Below are positions 52,565 through 62,100 of a stretch of DNA of 64,000 bases, piece by piece. How positions within the stretch are numbered: the first letter of the stretch is position 1; each line of letters opens with the position of its first letter. The stretch lies in NCBI RefSeq assembly GCF_003952945.1, contig NZ_QXGK01000002.1, forward strand, positions 172,989 to 236,988, in the 5' to 3' direction. The notes under the pieces are model-generated. The model had not been told where the DNA came from. It searched no databases and saw only the letters and a program-made list of their open reading frames with translations. The position numbers and the translations under genes were made by a program. The DNA is from Bifidobacterium samirii (GTDB lineage: Bacteria > Actinomycetota > Actinomycetes > Actinomycetales > Bifidobacteriaceae).

Positions 52565-54871
52565 TCAGGACCGGGCGAGCACGCTGCGGTAGACCGGCGT
52601 CAGCTCCACGGAGATCAGCTCGGCCGTCTGGCTGGCCACGTCCTCCTTGCGTGCGGCCATCGCGGATTCGACGTTGACGTTGGCGCCCTCCTTGAGCGGC
52701 GTGATCGTCAGCACCAGCTGGCCGCGGTTGTCCGTGATCGCCTGCGCGTACTCCCTGAGTCCGACCTCCCACACGTCGCCGTTGGCGAAGTTGTCGTCCA
52801 CCAGCAGACGGTCGCACCACAGCCATCCGATGTCGCCCGCGTAGCGGATGCGCAGGCGCACGTCGTCCACGCCGTCGCCGGCGAACAGGGACTGCGGCAG
52901 TCCGATCACGTAGCGGGTGTCGGACAGCCGGCGCACGTCGGCCTGCAGCGGCACCGGCTGGTACGTCACGCGGGCGCGGTCGAGGTAATCCGCCGGGTAG
53001 GACGAGACCTCGATGTCCGGATCGGTCGTCTCCACGACGATGCGGCCGCCGGTCTCGTACACGCAGGCGCCGTCGTTGACGATGCTCGGCGCGGCGTCGT
53101 CCTGGACGACCGGCGCGCCGGCGAAGACGAGCGCGGCGCCGCCGTCCACCAGCGTCATCGAGTCGGCCTTCGCGCGGGAGACGACGAGGATGTCCACGCC
53201 GGTTCCGTCACCGCCGTCCGGACCGTCGACGCCGAACAGTTCGAAGTCCACGTCCGCCGGCACATGATGCTCGGTGCCGTCGGCGAAGCGGAACCAGCAG
53301 TCCTCCATGCCTTCGGGGCGGAGGAAGACGAAGGTGCGGCGCGCGGCGCCCTGCGGCCTGAGGACAGTCACCGGCTGCGCGGTGGCGGCGGTCAGGGTCA
53401 CGCCGTCGAGGTCCATGTTGAACGGCAGCATGCAGTTCTCGCCGCCCGCCAGCGCAATGCCGTCGAAGGTGACGGTGCCGCCGTCGCTGAGCGTCACGTC
53501 GATGCGCTCGCTCTGCAGCGCCGGCATCGCGGCGTGGTCCTGGAAGTTGTTCACGAACACGAAGCCGCGTTCGCCGTCGGTGCGCACGCACCAGCGCAGC
53601 GAGTCGAGGTCGGTGGGCGCGATGGTCTCCTGGCCGTCGGGGACCGCCACGCCGAGCGGGCAGAGACGGTCGGAGAACGCCTGCGAGAAGTAGTGCAGCG
53701 CCTTGCATCGGCGGTACGATTCGCGGGCCTGTCCGAACTCGCCGAGCGCGGCCTGGAAGTCGTAGGAGATCTTCGGCACCTGGCTTTCGTTGAGGTAGAC
53801 GCCGTCGCCGATCGGGTTGGAGCCTCCCTGGAACATGTAGTAGCCCAGGAAGTTGCAGCCGGATGCCATCTTGATGTTGGCCATCGCGTCCACCGACTTC
53901 ATCGGCAGCACGAAGCGGTAGTTGTACGAGCTGAACATGCCGCCGCCCATCTCGCAGCATGCGTACGGCTTGCTTTCCGGCGCGTACGAGGGGTCGAACT
54001 CCTCGCCGCGCGGGCAGTCGTCGTCGTGGAAGTCGCGGTAGAGGTACTCGTCGGTCACGGGATGCTCGCCGGCGTCGGCGTAGAACAGCCACGGACGGTA
54101 GGCGTAGCCGCCCCATAGCGGCAGCACGTCGTCGGGGACGGGAGAGCCGCCCCAGCCGGTGTTCGTGTAGAACGGCACCGAGATGCCCTCCTCCTCGGCG
54201 ATGCGTCGCAGCGCGTGCACGTAGTCGAAGCCCTCATGGCCGCCGGGGATCCACTCGCCGCTGATGCCGGTGGTCATCTCCCACTGGGCCGACGAGTGCA
54301 TGTACTCGTTGTCGAGCTGCGCGGCGATGATCGGGCCGCCGTCGCGATGGTACAGGCCGTCGATCTGCTCGGCGATGTGGCGGTACAGGTCGTGGACCTC
54401 GGCCAGGAATCCGGGGTCGGTGGAGCGCACCTCGTACGGCTTGCCGTACATCCAGTCGGGGATGCCGCCGTTGCGCACCTCGCCGTGGTCGAACGGGCCG
54501 AGCCGTACGATGACCTTGAGCCCGTGCTCGCCGCACAGTTCCACGAACCGGCGCAGGTTGCGCCGTCCGGTGAAGTCCCAGCGGCCTTCATGCTCCTCGT
54601 GGTGGTTCCAGAACACGTAGGTGGCGATGACGTTCACGCCGCCGGCGGCCATCTTCGCCAGTTCGGCGTCCCAGCGGGACGGGTCCATGCGCGAGTAGTG
54701 GAATTCGCCGCACACGCCGTAGAACGGTTCGCCGGCGACCGTCATGTAGTAGTTGGTGAAGTCGATGGCGGTGCCGTCCGGGGCCACGCCCCAGTCGTTG
54801 CGGGTGATGGGGAACGGTCGGATGTCCTTGGGGCTGAATCCGGTCAGGTCGATGGCATGGGTGCGGGTCAT
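52565..54871 (-). CDS. GH35 beta-galactosidase
   Basis: Exo-beta-galactosidase of 768 residues. GEFHYSRMDPSRWDAELAKM at residues 55-74 is the GH35 start; acid/base E189 in AAQLDNEY and the nucleophile candidate E307 in CCEMGGGMF follow. The GPFDHGEV form of the RPGPY motif and the large beta-rich C-terminal part put it with bacterial GH35 relatives acting on galactan or plant oligosaccharides. No signal peptide, so it acts in the cytosol. It is the last gene of the operon binding protein-permease-permease-GH35, giving a strong functional link to the importer. Confidence 0.88.
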   Translation of the reverse strand: MTRTHAIDLTGFSPKDIRPFPITRNDWGVAPDGTAIDFTNYYMTVAGEPFYGVCGEFHYSRMDPSRWDAELAKMAAGGVNVIATYVFWNHHEEHEGRWDFTGRRNLRRFVELCGEHGLKVIVRLGPFDHGEVRNGGIPDWMYGKPYEVRSTDPGFLAEVHDLYRHIAEQIDGLYHRDGGPIIAAQLDNEYMHSSAQWEMTTGISGEWIPGGHEGFDYVHALRRIAEEEGISVPFYTNTGWGGSPVPDDVLPLWGGYAYRPWLFYADAGEHPVTDEYLYRDFHDDDCPRGEEFDPSYAPESKPYACCEMGGGMFSSYNYRFVLPMKSVDAMANIKMASGCNFLGYYMFQGGSNPIGDGVYLNESQVPKISYDFQAALGEFGQARESYRRCKALHYFSQAFSDRLCPLGVAVPDGQETIAPTDLDSLRWCVRTDGERGFVFVNNFQDHAAMPALQSERIDVTLSDGGTVTFDGIALAGGENCMLPFNMDLDGVTLTAATAQPVTVLRPQGAARRTFVFLRPEGMEDCWFRFADGTEHHVPADVDFELFGVDGPDGGDGTGVDILVVSRAKADSMTLVDGGAALVFAGAPVVQDDAAPSIVNDGACVYETGGRIVVETTDPDIEVSSYPADYLDRARVTYQPVPLQADVRRLSDTRYVIGLPQSLFAGDGVDDVRLRIRYAGDIGWLWCDRLLVDDNFANGDVWEVGLREYAQAITDNRGQLVLTITPLKEGANVNVESAMAARKEDVASQTAELISVELTPVYRSVLARS

Positions 54872-54941
54872 GATGCTGCCTTTCGGTCGTTCGTAGGAAA
54901 TCGTTCGTATGAAGGTGGGATGGGGGTCGGGGGCCGTGCCG

Positions 54942-55847
54942 TCAGCCCTTGACCGAGCCGGCGACGAGTCCGGCGACGATCCACTTCTGGCACAGGATGA
55001 AGAAGACGAACACGGGGATGAGCGCGATGGTGGTGATGGTCATGAACAGCGGCCAGTTGGTGCTGAACTGTCCCATCGCGTTGAACACCTGCAGCACGAG
55101 CGTCTGCTTTTCGGTGGAGGAGATGTAGATGTTCGGCGTCATGAAGTCGTTCCATGTCCACATCGTCTCGAACACGACCACGGTGGTCAGGATCGGGCGG
55201 ATCAGCGGCAGCACGATCGTGCGGAAGATGCGCAGCGGTCCGGCGCCGTCCAGTCGGGCGGCCTCGAACAGCTCCCGGGGAAGCCCACGCATGTACTGCA
55301 CGATCAGGAAGTAGCAGAACGTGGCGCCACCCAGGTACAGCACGATCAGGCCGAGCAGCGAGTCGACCAGTCCGAGCCGGGCCTCCATCTTGTACTGCGG
55401 GATCAGCAGCGTCTGGCCGGGGATCACGAACGACAGCATGAGGAACGCCCCGATCCCGGCCGTCAGCCGGCTGCGGCGGGTCACCATGCCGTAGGCGGCC
55501 AGCGCGCCGATGACGACCATGAACGCCACGCCGACGACGGTGACGATGACCGTGTTCACGGTCGCCTGCACCACCGGCAGGTTCTCCAGCGTGTACAGGT
55601 AGTTCTCCAGCGTGGGGTGCATCGGCAGGCCGAACGGGTCGGCCGCCATGTCGCCGCTGTTCTTGAACGTGTTGATCACGACGACGTACAGCGGCACGGC
55701 GCAGATCAGCGCGGCGGCGATCACCAGCACGGAGCGTATGGCCGAACGGATCCGCTCGCGTCGGGTCATCGACATGCCGTGCGCCTTGGGCGCCGGCGAC
55801 GACGGACGCGACGTCGTCTGCGCGGGAGTGGAGGTCGGCGTCGTCAT
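54942..55847 (-). CDS. ABC sugar importer permease, MalG type
   Basis: Second transmembrane subunit of a CUT1-type importer: six TM segments in 301 residues and the EAA loop ELFEAARLDGAGPLRIFRTI, which docks onto the ATPase. It overlaps the upstream permease by 4 bp (ATGA type), so it is translationally coupled. GGAGG precedes the ATG. No ATP-binding subunit is encoded nearby. Confidence 0.95.
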   Translation of the reverse strand: MTTPTSTPAQTTSRPSSPAPKAHGMSMTRRERIRSAIRSVLVIAAALICAVPLYVVVINTFKNSGDMAADPFGLPMHPTLENYLYTLENLPVVQATVNTVIVTVVGVAFMVVIGALAAYGMVTRRSRLTAGIGAFLMLSFVIPGQTLLIPQYKMEARLGLVDSLLGLIVLYLGGATFCYFLIVQYMRGLPRELFEAARLDGAGPLRIFRTIVLPLIRPILTTVVVFETMWTWNDFMTPNIYISSTEKQTLVLQVFNAMGQFSTNWPLFMTITTIALIPVFVFFILCQKWIVAGLVAGSVKG

Positions 55848-56860
55848 GACAGCCTCCTTTCGATCTGGGTGGTGACGATCTGCTGGGCGACCACCAGGAT
55901 GACGCAGCACAGGAAGAACACCACGCCGAGCGCGGAGCCCACGCCGTAGCGTCCCGATCCGATGCCGGTGACGATGATGGACTGGGTGACGGTGGTGGTG
56001 GCCGCGCCCGGTCCGCCGTTGGTGAGGGTGTACGGCAGGTCGTAGACCTTGAGGCCGCCGGTCAGGAGCATGAAGATCGACACGCCCATCGCCGGCACCA
56101 TCTGCGGCAGAGTGATGTGCACGAACTGCTGTCCCCGACCCGCGCCGTCGACGGCGGCCTGCTCGTACAGGTCGGCGGGGATGGCCTGCAGATACGCCAG
56201 GTAGAGCGTGGCGTGCCAGCCGACCTGCGCCCATACGGCGATGACGATCACGCACAGCCGGGCGAGGTTCGGGTCGGACAGCCACGGCACCGGTTCGATG
56301 CCGAAGCGCGACAGCAGCGTGTTGACGGCGCCGGTCTGCAGCGGGGAGAAGATGTACTGCCACACCAGGCCGAGCACCGCCATCGACGGCACCGAGAAGA
56401 AGAAGAACAGGGAGCGGGCGAAGTTGCGTCCGAAGAATTTGCGGTTGAGGGTCACGGCCAGCGGCAGGGCGATCACGGTGACGAGCGCCGTGGTGGCCAC
56501 GGTGTACAGCAGCGTGAATCCGAGGCCGGCCAGCAGCGTGGGATCGGAGAAGATCGTGCGGTAGTTGGCCAGTCCGACGAATCCCGCGTTGGCGAAGTCG
56601 TAGCCGTCGTAGTCGGTGAGGCTGAACACCACGCTCTGCAGGAACGGGATGAGCACGATCACGATGTACACGGCGAGCAGCGGCAGCATGAACTGCACGG
56701 CGGTCAGGTCGTCCAGCAGGCTGCGGCGGCGCCGGGCCTTGGCGTGGGCCGCTTCGACGTCCTCGCCCGGAACCGGGCGGGAGGCCGCCGAAGCGACGGA
56801 GAGGAGCGGGGCAGGCCGGGAGGCCGTGCCCTCGGCTGCGGTGGAGGGGGAACCGGTCAT
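55844..56860 (-). CDS. ABC sugar importer permease, MalF type
   Basis: First transmembrane subunit of the CUT1 importer: 338 residues, six TM segments after an N-terminal cytosolic stretch of 50 residues, and the EAA-loop equivalent LYEQAAVDGAGRGQQFVHIT. It sits 13 bp downstream of the solute-binding protein stop, in an obvious operon. Confidence 0.95.
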   Translation of the reverse strand: MTGSPSTAAEGTASRPAPLLSVASAASRPVPGEDVEAAHAKARRRRSLLDDLTAVQFMLPLLAVYIVIVLIPFLQSVVFSLTDYDGYDFANAGFVGLANYRTIFSDPTLLAGLGFTLLYTVATTALVTVIALPLAVTLNRKFFGRNFARSLFFFFSVPSMAVLGLVWQYIFSPLQTGAVNTLLSRFGIEPVPWLSDPNLARLCVIVIAVWAQVGWHATLYLAYLQAIPADLYEQAAVDGAGRGQQFVHITLPQMVPAMGVSIFMLLTGGLKVYDLPYTLTNGGPGAATTTVTQSIIVTGIGSGRYGVGSALGVVFFLCCVILVVAQQIVTTQIERRLS

Positions 56861-56873
56861 GTCACGCCTCGCC

Positions 56874-58133
56874 TCAGGACAGGGTCTTGAGCTTCGTGTC
56901 GAGGTTCGCGGCGGCCTGCTGCGGGCTGATCGACCCGAGGGCGACCTGCTGGAGCTGGGAGAACGTCTCGGCGCGCAGCGCGCTTCGGCCGCTGGCCGGC
57001 CAGCCGAGGGTGTTCAGGTACACGTTGCCGGTGGCCAGATACAGGTCGTACGGCTCGGTGAACGACTCGTCGATCTCGGGCGTGTAGTTCTTGGTGGCGG
57101 GGATGAGGCCCAGGCTGCTCTGAATCAGGCCGAGTCCCTCCTCAGAGGACAGGAAGTCGAGGAACGCTTCGGCGGCCTTGAGCTCGTCACCGTCGATCTT
57201 CGCGTTGATCGCGTATCCGGAGTCGGCGGAGCCGGGGGCGAACGGGGTGTCACCCTCGTGCAGCATCGGCATGCGTCCGAACGCGTAGTTGATGCCGGCG
57301 TCGTTGAAGGTGTTCACGTCCCAGTAGCCGGACGGCATGACCGCCAGTCGTCCCGCGGCGAATTCGGAGCGCACCTGATCGTCGGCCAGTCCGGTGACTT
57401 CGGATCCCATCACGCCCTCGTCGAACAGCCGCGCCCACTCCTCGTAGTACGGCGTGTACAGGTCGGCGAAGGTGGCGTCGCCGTCGCCGATCATCTGGTC
57501 GACCGACGTGTCCTGCTGGGACGAATCGTATCCGATCCAGCCTTCGACCAGCGCGCCCAGGCCGGCCTTCGGCTCCAGGTACGGCTTGTCGACGCCGGCG
57601 TCCTTGAGGTCCTTGAGCATGTCGATGAACTCGTCCCAGGTCTCGGGGATCGCATCGTATCCGGCCTTGGCGAGCAGGTCCTTGTTGTAGGCGTAGGCGT
57701 TCGTCCATGCGGTCACGGACATCGAATACACCTTGCCGTCCACGGTGGATTGCGCCTTGTTGGTGTCGCCGATGCGGTCCATGAACGCCTCGCCGGTCAG
57801 GTCCTTCACGCAGTTGTTGCGCACGAGGTCGTTGAGCTGTTCGGGCGGCGCCACGAACACGTCGGCGAGCTGGCCGCCGGAGATGCGCGTCTGCAGCGTC
57901 TGCTGGTAGCCGGCCTGGCTACCGTTGGTGGTGCTGAACTTGACCTTGACGTCCGGGTTGGCCTTCTCGAACGCGTCGATGATCGGCTGGTACAGGTCCT
58001 GCGTGTTGTTGGCGAAGAACGTCAGCTGCGTCTTGCCCGCATCGGCGCCTCCACCGCAGCCTGCGAGCGAGGCGATCATCGCGAATGCGGCGCCGGCGCC
58101 GATCACGGTCCTGAGTGAGGATGTCCTGGTCAT
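56874..58133 (-). CDS. ABC sugar importer solute-binding lipoprotein
   Basis: The extracellular substrate receptor of the importer. A lipoprotein signal is clear: positively charged start (TRTSSLR), hydrophobic core and the lipobox SLAGC with Cys26. The mature protein is a family 1 (MalE-like) binding protein with AYNKDLLAKAGYD and GYWDVNTF segments; 419 residues. AAAGGAC precedes the ATG; the longer open frame is unsupported. Its promoter carries a site shared with the DUF5107 gene, suggesting control by the AraC-type regulator. Given the downstream GH35 gene, the ligand is likely a beta-galactoside oligosaccharide (inference). Confidence 0.95.
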   Translation of the reverse strand: MTRTSSLRTVIGAGAAFAMIASLAGCGGGADAGKTQLTFFANNTQDLYQPIIDAFEKANPDVKVKFSTTNGSQAGYQQTLQTRISGGQLADVFVAPPEQLNDLVRNNCVKDLTGEAFMDRIGDTNKAQSTVDGKVYSMSVTAWTNAYAYNKDLLAKAGYDAIPETWDEFIDMLKDLKDAGVDKPYLEPKAGLGALVEGWIGYDSSQQDTSVDQMIGDGDATFADLYTPYYEEWARLFDEGVMGSEVTGLADDQVRSEFAAGRLAVMPSGYWDVNTFNDAGINYAFGRMPMLHEGDTPFAPGSADSGYAINAKIDGDELKAAEAFLDFLSSEEGLGLIQSSLGLIPATKNYTPEIDESFTEPYDLYLATGNVYLNTLGWPASGRSALRAETFSQLQQVALGSISPQQAAANLDTKLKTLS

Positions 58134-58272
58134 GTCGGTCCTTTCCCGGGCCGCCGCGGACCGTCGATGGACCGCGGACATGCCCGATATGGCTGCAACA
58201 CCGGCTGCTCCCCACGACTTCGTAGGATGCCGTTCGTTGCGTTTTGTTGATACCAATCGTACTGCCGCAATG

Positions 58273-58295
58273 GTTGGAATCATCGCCATAAATTG
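58273..58295. promoter_or_regulatory. Candidate AraC-regulator site, importer promoter
   Basis: GTTGGAATC, then ATCGCCATAAATTG, 140 bp upstream of the binding protein start. The GTTGGAATC and CATAAATTG parts recur 2-3 bp closer at 62666-62685, before the DUF5107 gene and beside the AraC gene. Confidence 0.55.
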
Positions 58296-58395
58296 CTAGC
58301 GGATGTGGATTTTCTGCTATGACGAGAATCGTCAGGCACCGTCTGCCGCCACCGTCCGACCGCCGCCGCGGACCCCTCGTGCGTCCGCCTTCGGC

Positions 58396-59094
58396 CTACC
58401 TCCACAGGCCCTGCAGCAGGCTCCGCAGCGCCGGATCGCCGTAGTCGCGGATCGACAGGTCGAACAGCGAGCGGTCCTCGACGGGCACGCGCGCATGGCC
58501 GGTCACCGCGACCACGAAGCATCCCGCAGCCCGCGCCGACCGCAATCCGGGCAGCGAATCCTCGAAGACCAGGCAGCGTCCCATCGAACGCCCGTCGCGC
58601 GGGTCGATGCCGACCGCACGGGCGGCGGCCAGATACGGTTCGGGACTGGGTTTGGACGGCAGTCCGTCGTCCCCGCATATCACCGCGCCGAACGCGCCGA
58701 CCGGCGCCCGGGCCGACACCATGTCGGCAATCGGACGCGGCGACCCGGTCACCAGCACCGACGCCACGCCTTCCGCGTCCAGCTGGACCAGCGTCTCACG
58801 GGCGCCCTCGACCCACGGCAGGCGACAGCGCTCCCGGCGCAGCACGTCATCGGTCAGACGGCGGCGTATCGCATCGTCGTCCAGCGCCACGCCGCACGAG
58901 CGCAGCATGGCGGCGACCGACGGCAGCGACGCCCCCTCCAGGGCGCGGGCGGTCTCCTGCGTCCACGATCCGCCGTATTCCTCGACGAGCGCGCGTTCGC
59001 TCTCCAGCCAGTACGGGTCCGAGTCGATGAGCGTGCCGTCCAGATCCCAGAACACAGCCGCGGGCTTCATCGGCATCATCGGCATCATCGGCAT
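58396..59094 (-). CDS. HAD-superfamily phosphatase or phosphomutase
   Basis: A subclass IA HAD hydrolase: motif I FWDLDGTLIDSD at about residues 14-25, motif II near VTGSPRP, and motif III/IV FEDSLPGLRSARAAG. It has 232 residues, in the size range of beta-phosphoglucomutases and sugar-phosphate phosphatases. The start region is a tandem repeat of ATGCCGATG units, so several in-frame ATGs compete; AAGGAG lies before the first (59094), which is chosen. It follows the DUF5107-TPR gene after two hairpins and is probably in its transcript. Confidence 0.82.
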   Translation of the reverse strand: MPMMPMMPMKPAAVFWDLDGTLIDSDPYWLESERALVEEYGGSWTQETARALEGASLPSVAAMLRSCGVALDDDAIRRRLTDDVLRRERCRLPWVEGARETLVQLDAEGVASVLVTGSPRPIADMVSARAPVGAFGAVICGDDGLPSKPSPEPYLAAARAVGIDPRDGRSMGRCLVFEDSLPGLRSARAAGCFVVAVTGHARVPVEDRSLFDLSIRDYGDPALRSLLQGLWR

Positions 59095-59113
59095 CGTCTC
59101 CTTCCATGACGAT

Positions 59114-59180
59114 GCGGGCGGACCGGCGTTGCAGCCGGACCGCCCGCAGGGGTCCACGCCCCGCCTTGCGGACGGGGCGT
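59114..59180 (-). terminator. Tandem hairpins between DUF5107-TPR and HAD genes
   Basis: Stem 1 (59114-59127 with 59134-59147) pairs 13 of 14 bases around a 6-base loop; stem 2 (59156-59163 with 59173-59180) is perfect over 8 bp. They lie in the 102-bp gap, the first ending only about a dozen bases upstream of the HAD ribosome-binding site, so partial termination or transcript processing is likely. Confidence 0.6.
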
Positions 59181-59196
59181 CCTGACGCGTCGCGCG

Positions 59197-62100
59197 CTAC
59201 AGCACGTGCCTCGACGTCAGGTCGTCGGCGAACAGGTTCGCCTGGATATGGCTCGGATCGGCGGCGAGCGCCTCGCCGAGGAACCGCTGCGCGGCGTCAC
59301 GGTCGCCCATGCCGATGTTGGCGAGCGCCATCAGGTAGTCGCAGTGGGTGTGGTTCATCGCGGTCAGGTCGTTCTCGAAGATCAGGAAGTCGGGCAGGGA
59401 CACGGCGAAGTAGTCGATGCGGACCTGGTCGTCGAGGTGCTGCTCGCCGTAGTCGAGCAGCCGGTAGAAGCGGGCGTTGGCGGGGCCGGTCTCGCCGAGG
59501 GCCTTGTGGGCGAGTCCCTGGAAGAGGATCATCTCGGCGGGCTGGTCGTTGTAGTACATGGCGCCCTTGACCTCGTCGGGGCCGATGGTGGCCTTGGTGA
59601 ACTCGGCGCGCGCGGTCTCCTCGTCGCCGAGCGCGCGGGCGCACAGGCCGAGGTAGTAGTGCAGGTCGTTGTCCTTCTGGCCTTCGAGCTTGCCTTCGCC
59701 GAGGTTATGCGGGTAGGTCATGGCTTCGGTGAGGCGTTCGCGCGCCTCGGTCCAGTCGCCGGCGGCCATCGCGTCCTTGGCGAGCAGGGTGAGGGCGATG
59801 CGGTACTGGCCGGTGATCTTGCCTTCGCCGCCCTCCCACGGGTGGAAGCGGCGGCCGCCCATCAGCTCGTAGGCCTTCGCGTAGCGGCCGGTGAGGTTGA
59901 GGACGGTGAGGTATTCGATGGTCAGGTCGTCGCGCTTGGCCACCACGTCGGGGTGCGCTTCGAAGGTCGCCAGTCGTTCCTCGTAGCTCCAGCCGAGCTT
60001 GCGGTGCAGCTGGTCGAGTTCGAGGAGCACGCGGGCGTCGGACTGGTCGAGGCGGTACGCCTCCTCCATCTCGCGGCTGGCGGCGTCGCGGTCGGCGCGC
60101 TTGTTGTAGTAGGCGAGCGCGAGGTTGCGGTGCACGGTCGGGAACGTGGGGTCGAGGTCGCGCGAATGTTCCCAGAGGGCGATGGCCTGGTCGGCGCGGG
60201 TCTTGTCGTAGTACAGGCATCCGAGGTAGTAGGCGGCCTTGGCGCCGTCGACGGCGGCGATGGCCGCGTCGAGCGCGTCGATGTCGTCGAGGTCGTTCGG
60301 GAAGCAGTAGTCGGAGGGTGCGGCCTCCGCGGCTTCGAATGCGGCCTTGGCGTCGTCGGTGCGGCCCTGTCGGGTCAGGTACAGGCCTTCGTAGTAGCGG
60401 ACCATGGGCTGGGTGCGGTCGGTCATGGCGAGGATGGCGAGCGCCTCGTCGTAGGCGCCGAACAGCGCGTAGTCGCGGGCGATGCGGATGTGGCCGTGGT
60501 GGTCGGCGCGGGTCAGGCGCAGCAGTTCCGCCGTGGCCTGTTCCGCCGCGTCGGCGGCGTCGGCGGCGTCCCCGGCGGCGGCGAGCAGGACGCCTTCGTA
60601 GCGGGACACGAAGTCGAAGCGGTCGACGGCGAGGTTCTCCGCGACGGCCGCTGCCGCCTCGTCGGCGCGTCCGAGCCGGCGCAGCAGGTGGGCGCGCAGG
60701 CCGCGGGTCAGGATGTTCATCGTGTTGCGGCTCAGCGACTGGTCGGCGAAGTCGAGCGCCTGGGCGAGGTCGCCCCGGCGTGCGGCGATCGCGGCCATGT
60801 ACAGGAACGCGCGCTCCTTCTGCGCGTCGTCCCATGTCGCCTTGTAGAACGCGTCGAACGCGTCGTCGTCGCGTCCCTGGCGCAGCAGGGCGAGGCCGAG
60901 GTTGTAGTGCGGTTCCGAATCGTAGGGCTGCGTGTTGCGGCGGGTCAGGCGGCGGATGGCGGTGCGCAGGTGGCGTTCGGCGCCCTGGTAGTCGCCGCGG
61001 CGCAGCAGCAGCCGTCCGTACGCGTTGTTGATGCGCGCGTCCTCGGGGTCGCGCTTGAGTCCTTCCTGATAGTACGGGTCGGGCAGGTAGGTGGCGTGGC
61101 GGTACTGCTCCAGATGGGTGGCGGTGAGGAACAGCTCCTCGTTGGTGGCCACGTCCGCCGGATCCTGGGCGGCTTCGGCGGGGGACGGCAGTCGGTCGAT
61201 CGTGGCCGGCTTGGGCGTGTACGTGACGAGCGTGCGGCCGTCCGCGTCGCTGACGGTCACGGTGATGTCGGTCGGCGCCGCGTCGCCGGTCTCGAATTCG
61301 GCGCGCACGATGCCGGTTGGGCTCAGCGTGCCGGTGCGGGTGTAGAGGGTCGCGCCGGTGCGGTCGTCGCGTACGACGACCGTGGCGTCCTTGCATTCCC
61401 GGGTCGCGTAGGCGATGACGCGGCCCTGTCCGGCCTTGAGGCCCTGGGCTTCGACGCCTTCGGTCTCGCCGGCGGCGCCGAACGTGTCCTCGGGGCCGAT
61501 CTCCAGGTTCACGGCCGCGTCGATGGTGGCGTTCTTGACCTGGCCGACGGCCTTGTAGGGCATGAAGTACTGGGTGAACGTCTTGCCCTCGTAGGGCTTG
61601 AGCCAGGTGAAGTCGGGCTGGTTGTCGGTGAAGACGCCGGTCATGAGCTCCACGTAGGGGCCGTTGGCGTCGGTGAGGTTGCGGTCCCAGGCGCGGCCGA
61701 AGTCGCCGTTGCCCCACGTCCACTGCTTCTTGCCCGGCGAGACGTGATGGTCGGCGATGTGCAGGATGCCGGCGCCGACGCCGAAGTCGTAGCCGCCGAC
61801 GAAGTCGTATTCGGATTTCGCGGCCATGTAGCTGGTGGGCACGGGCACGTTCTTGTAACGGCCGATGTCGACGCCTTCGGAGTAGTCGTGCTTGTAGTAG
61901 GTGCCGGTGGCGATCGGGTAGCGGGACACGTCGCGCTTGCCGTGGTCCATGACGGCGGTCACGTCCGGCGGCATCACGGTCTTGGTGTGCTCGTTGACGG
62001 GCACGGCCGGGTTGGCCCACCACAGGAACGTCTGCGGCAGCGACGTGCCGTTGTACAGCTGCGCGGAGATCTCGATGTACGCGCGGCCCGGGTGCAGCGC

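Noticed and set aside
52565-54871. Assignment of the GH35 protein to GH42
   Set aside because: GEFHYSR and the QLDNEY acid/base motif fit GH35; GH42 signatures are absent.
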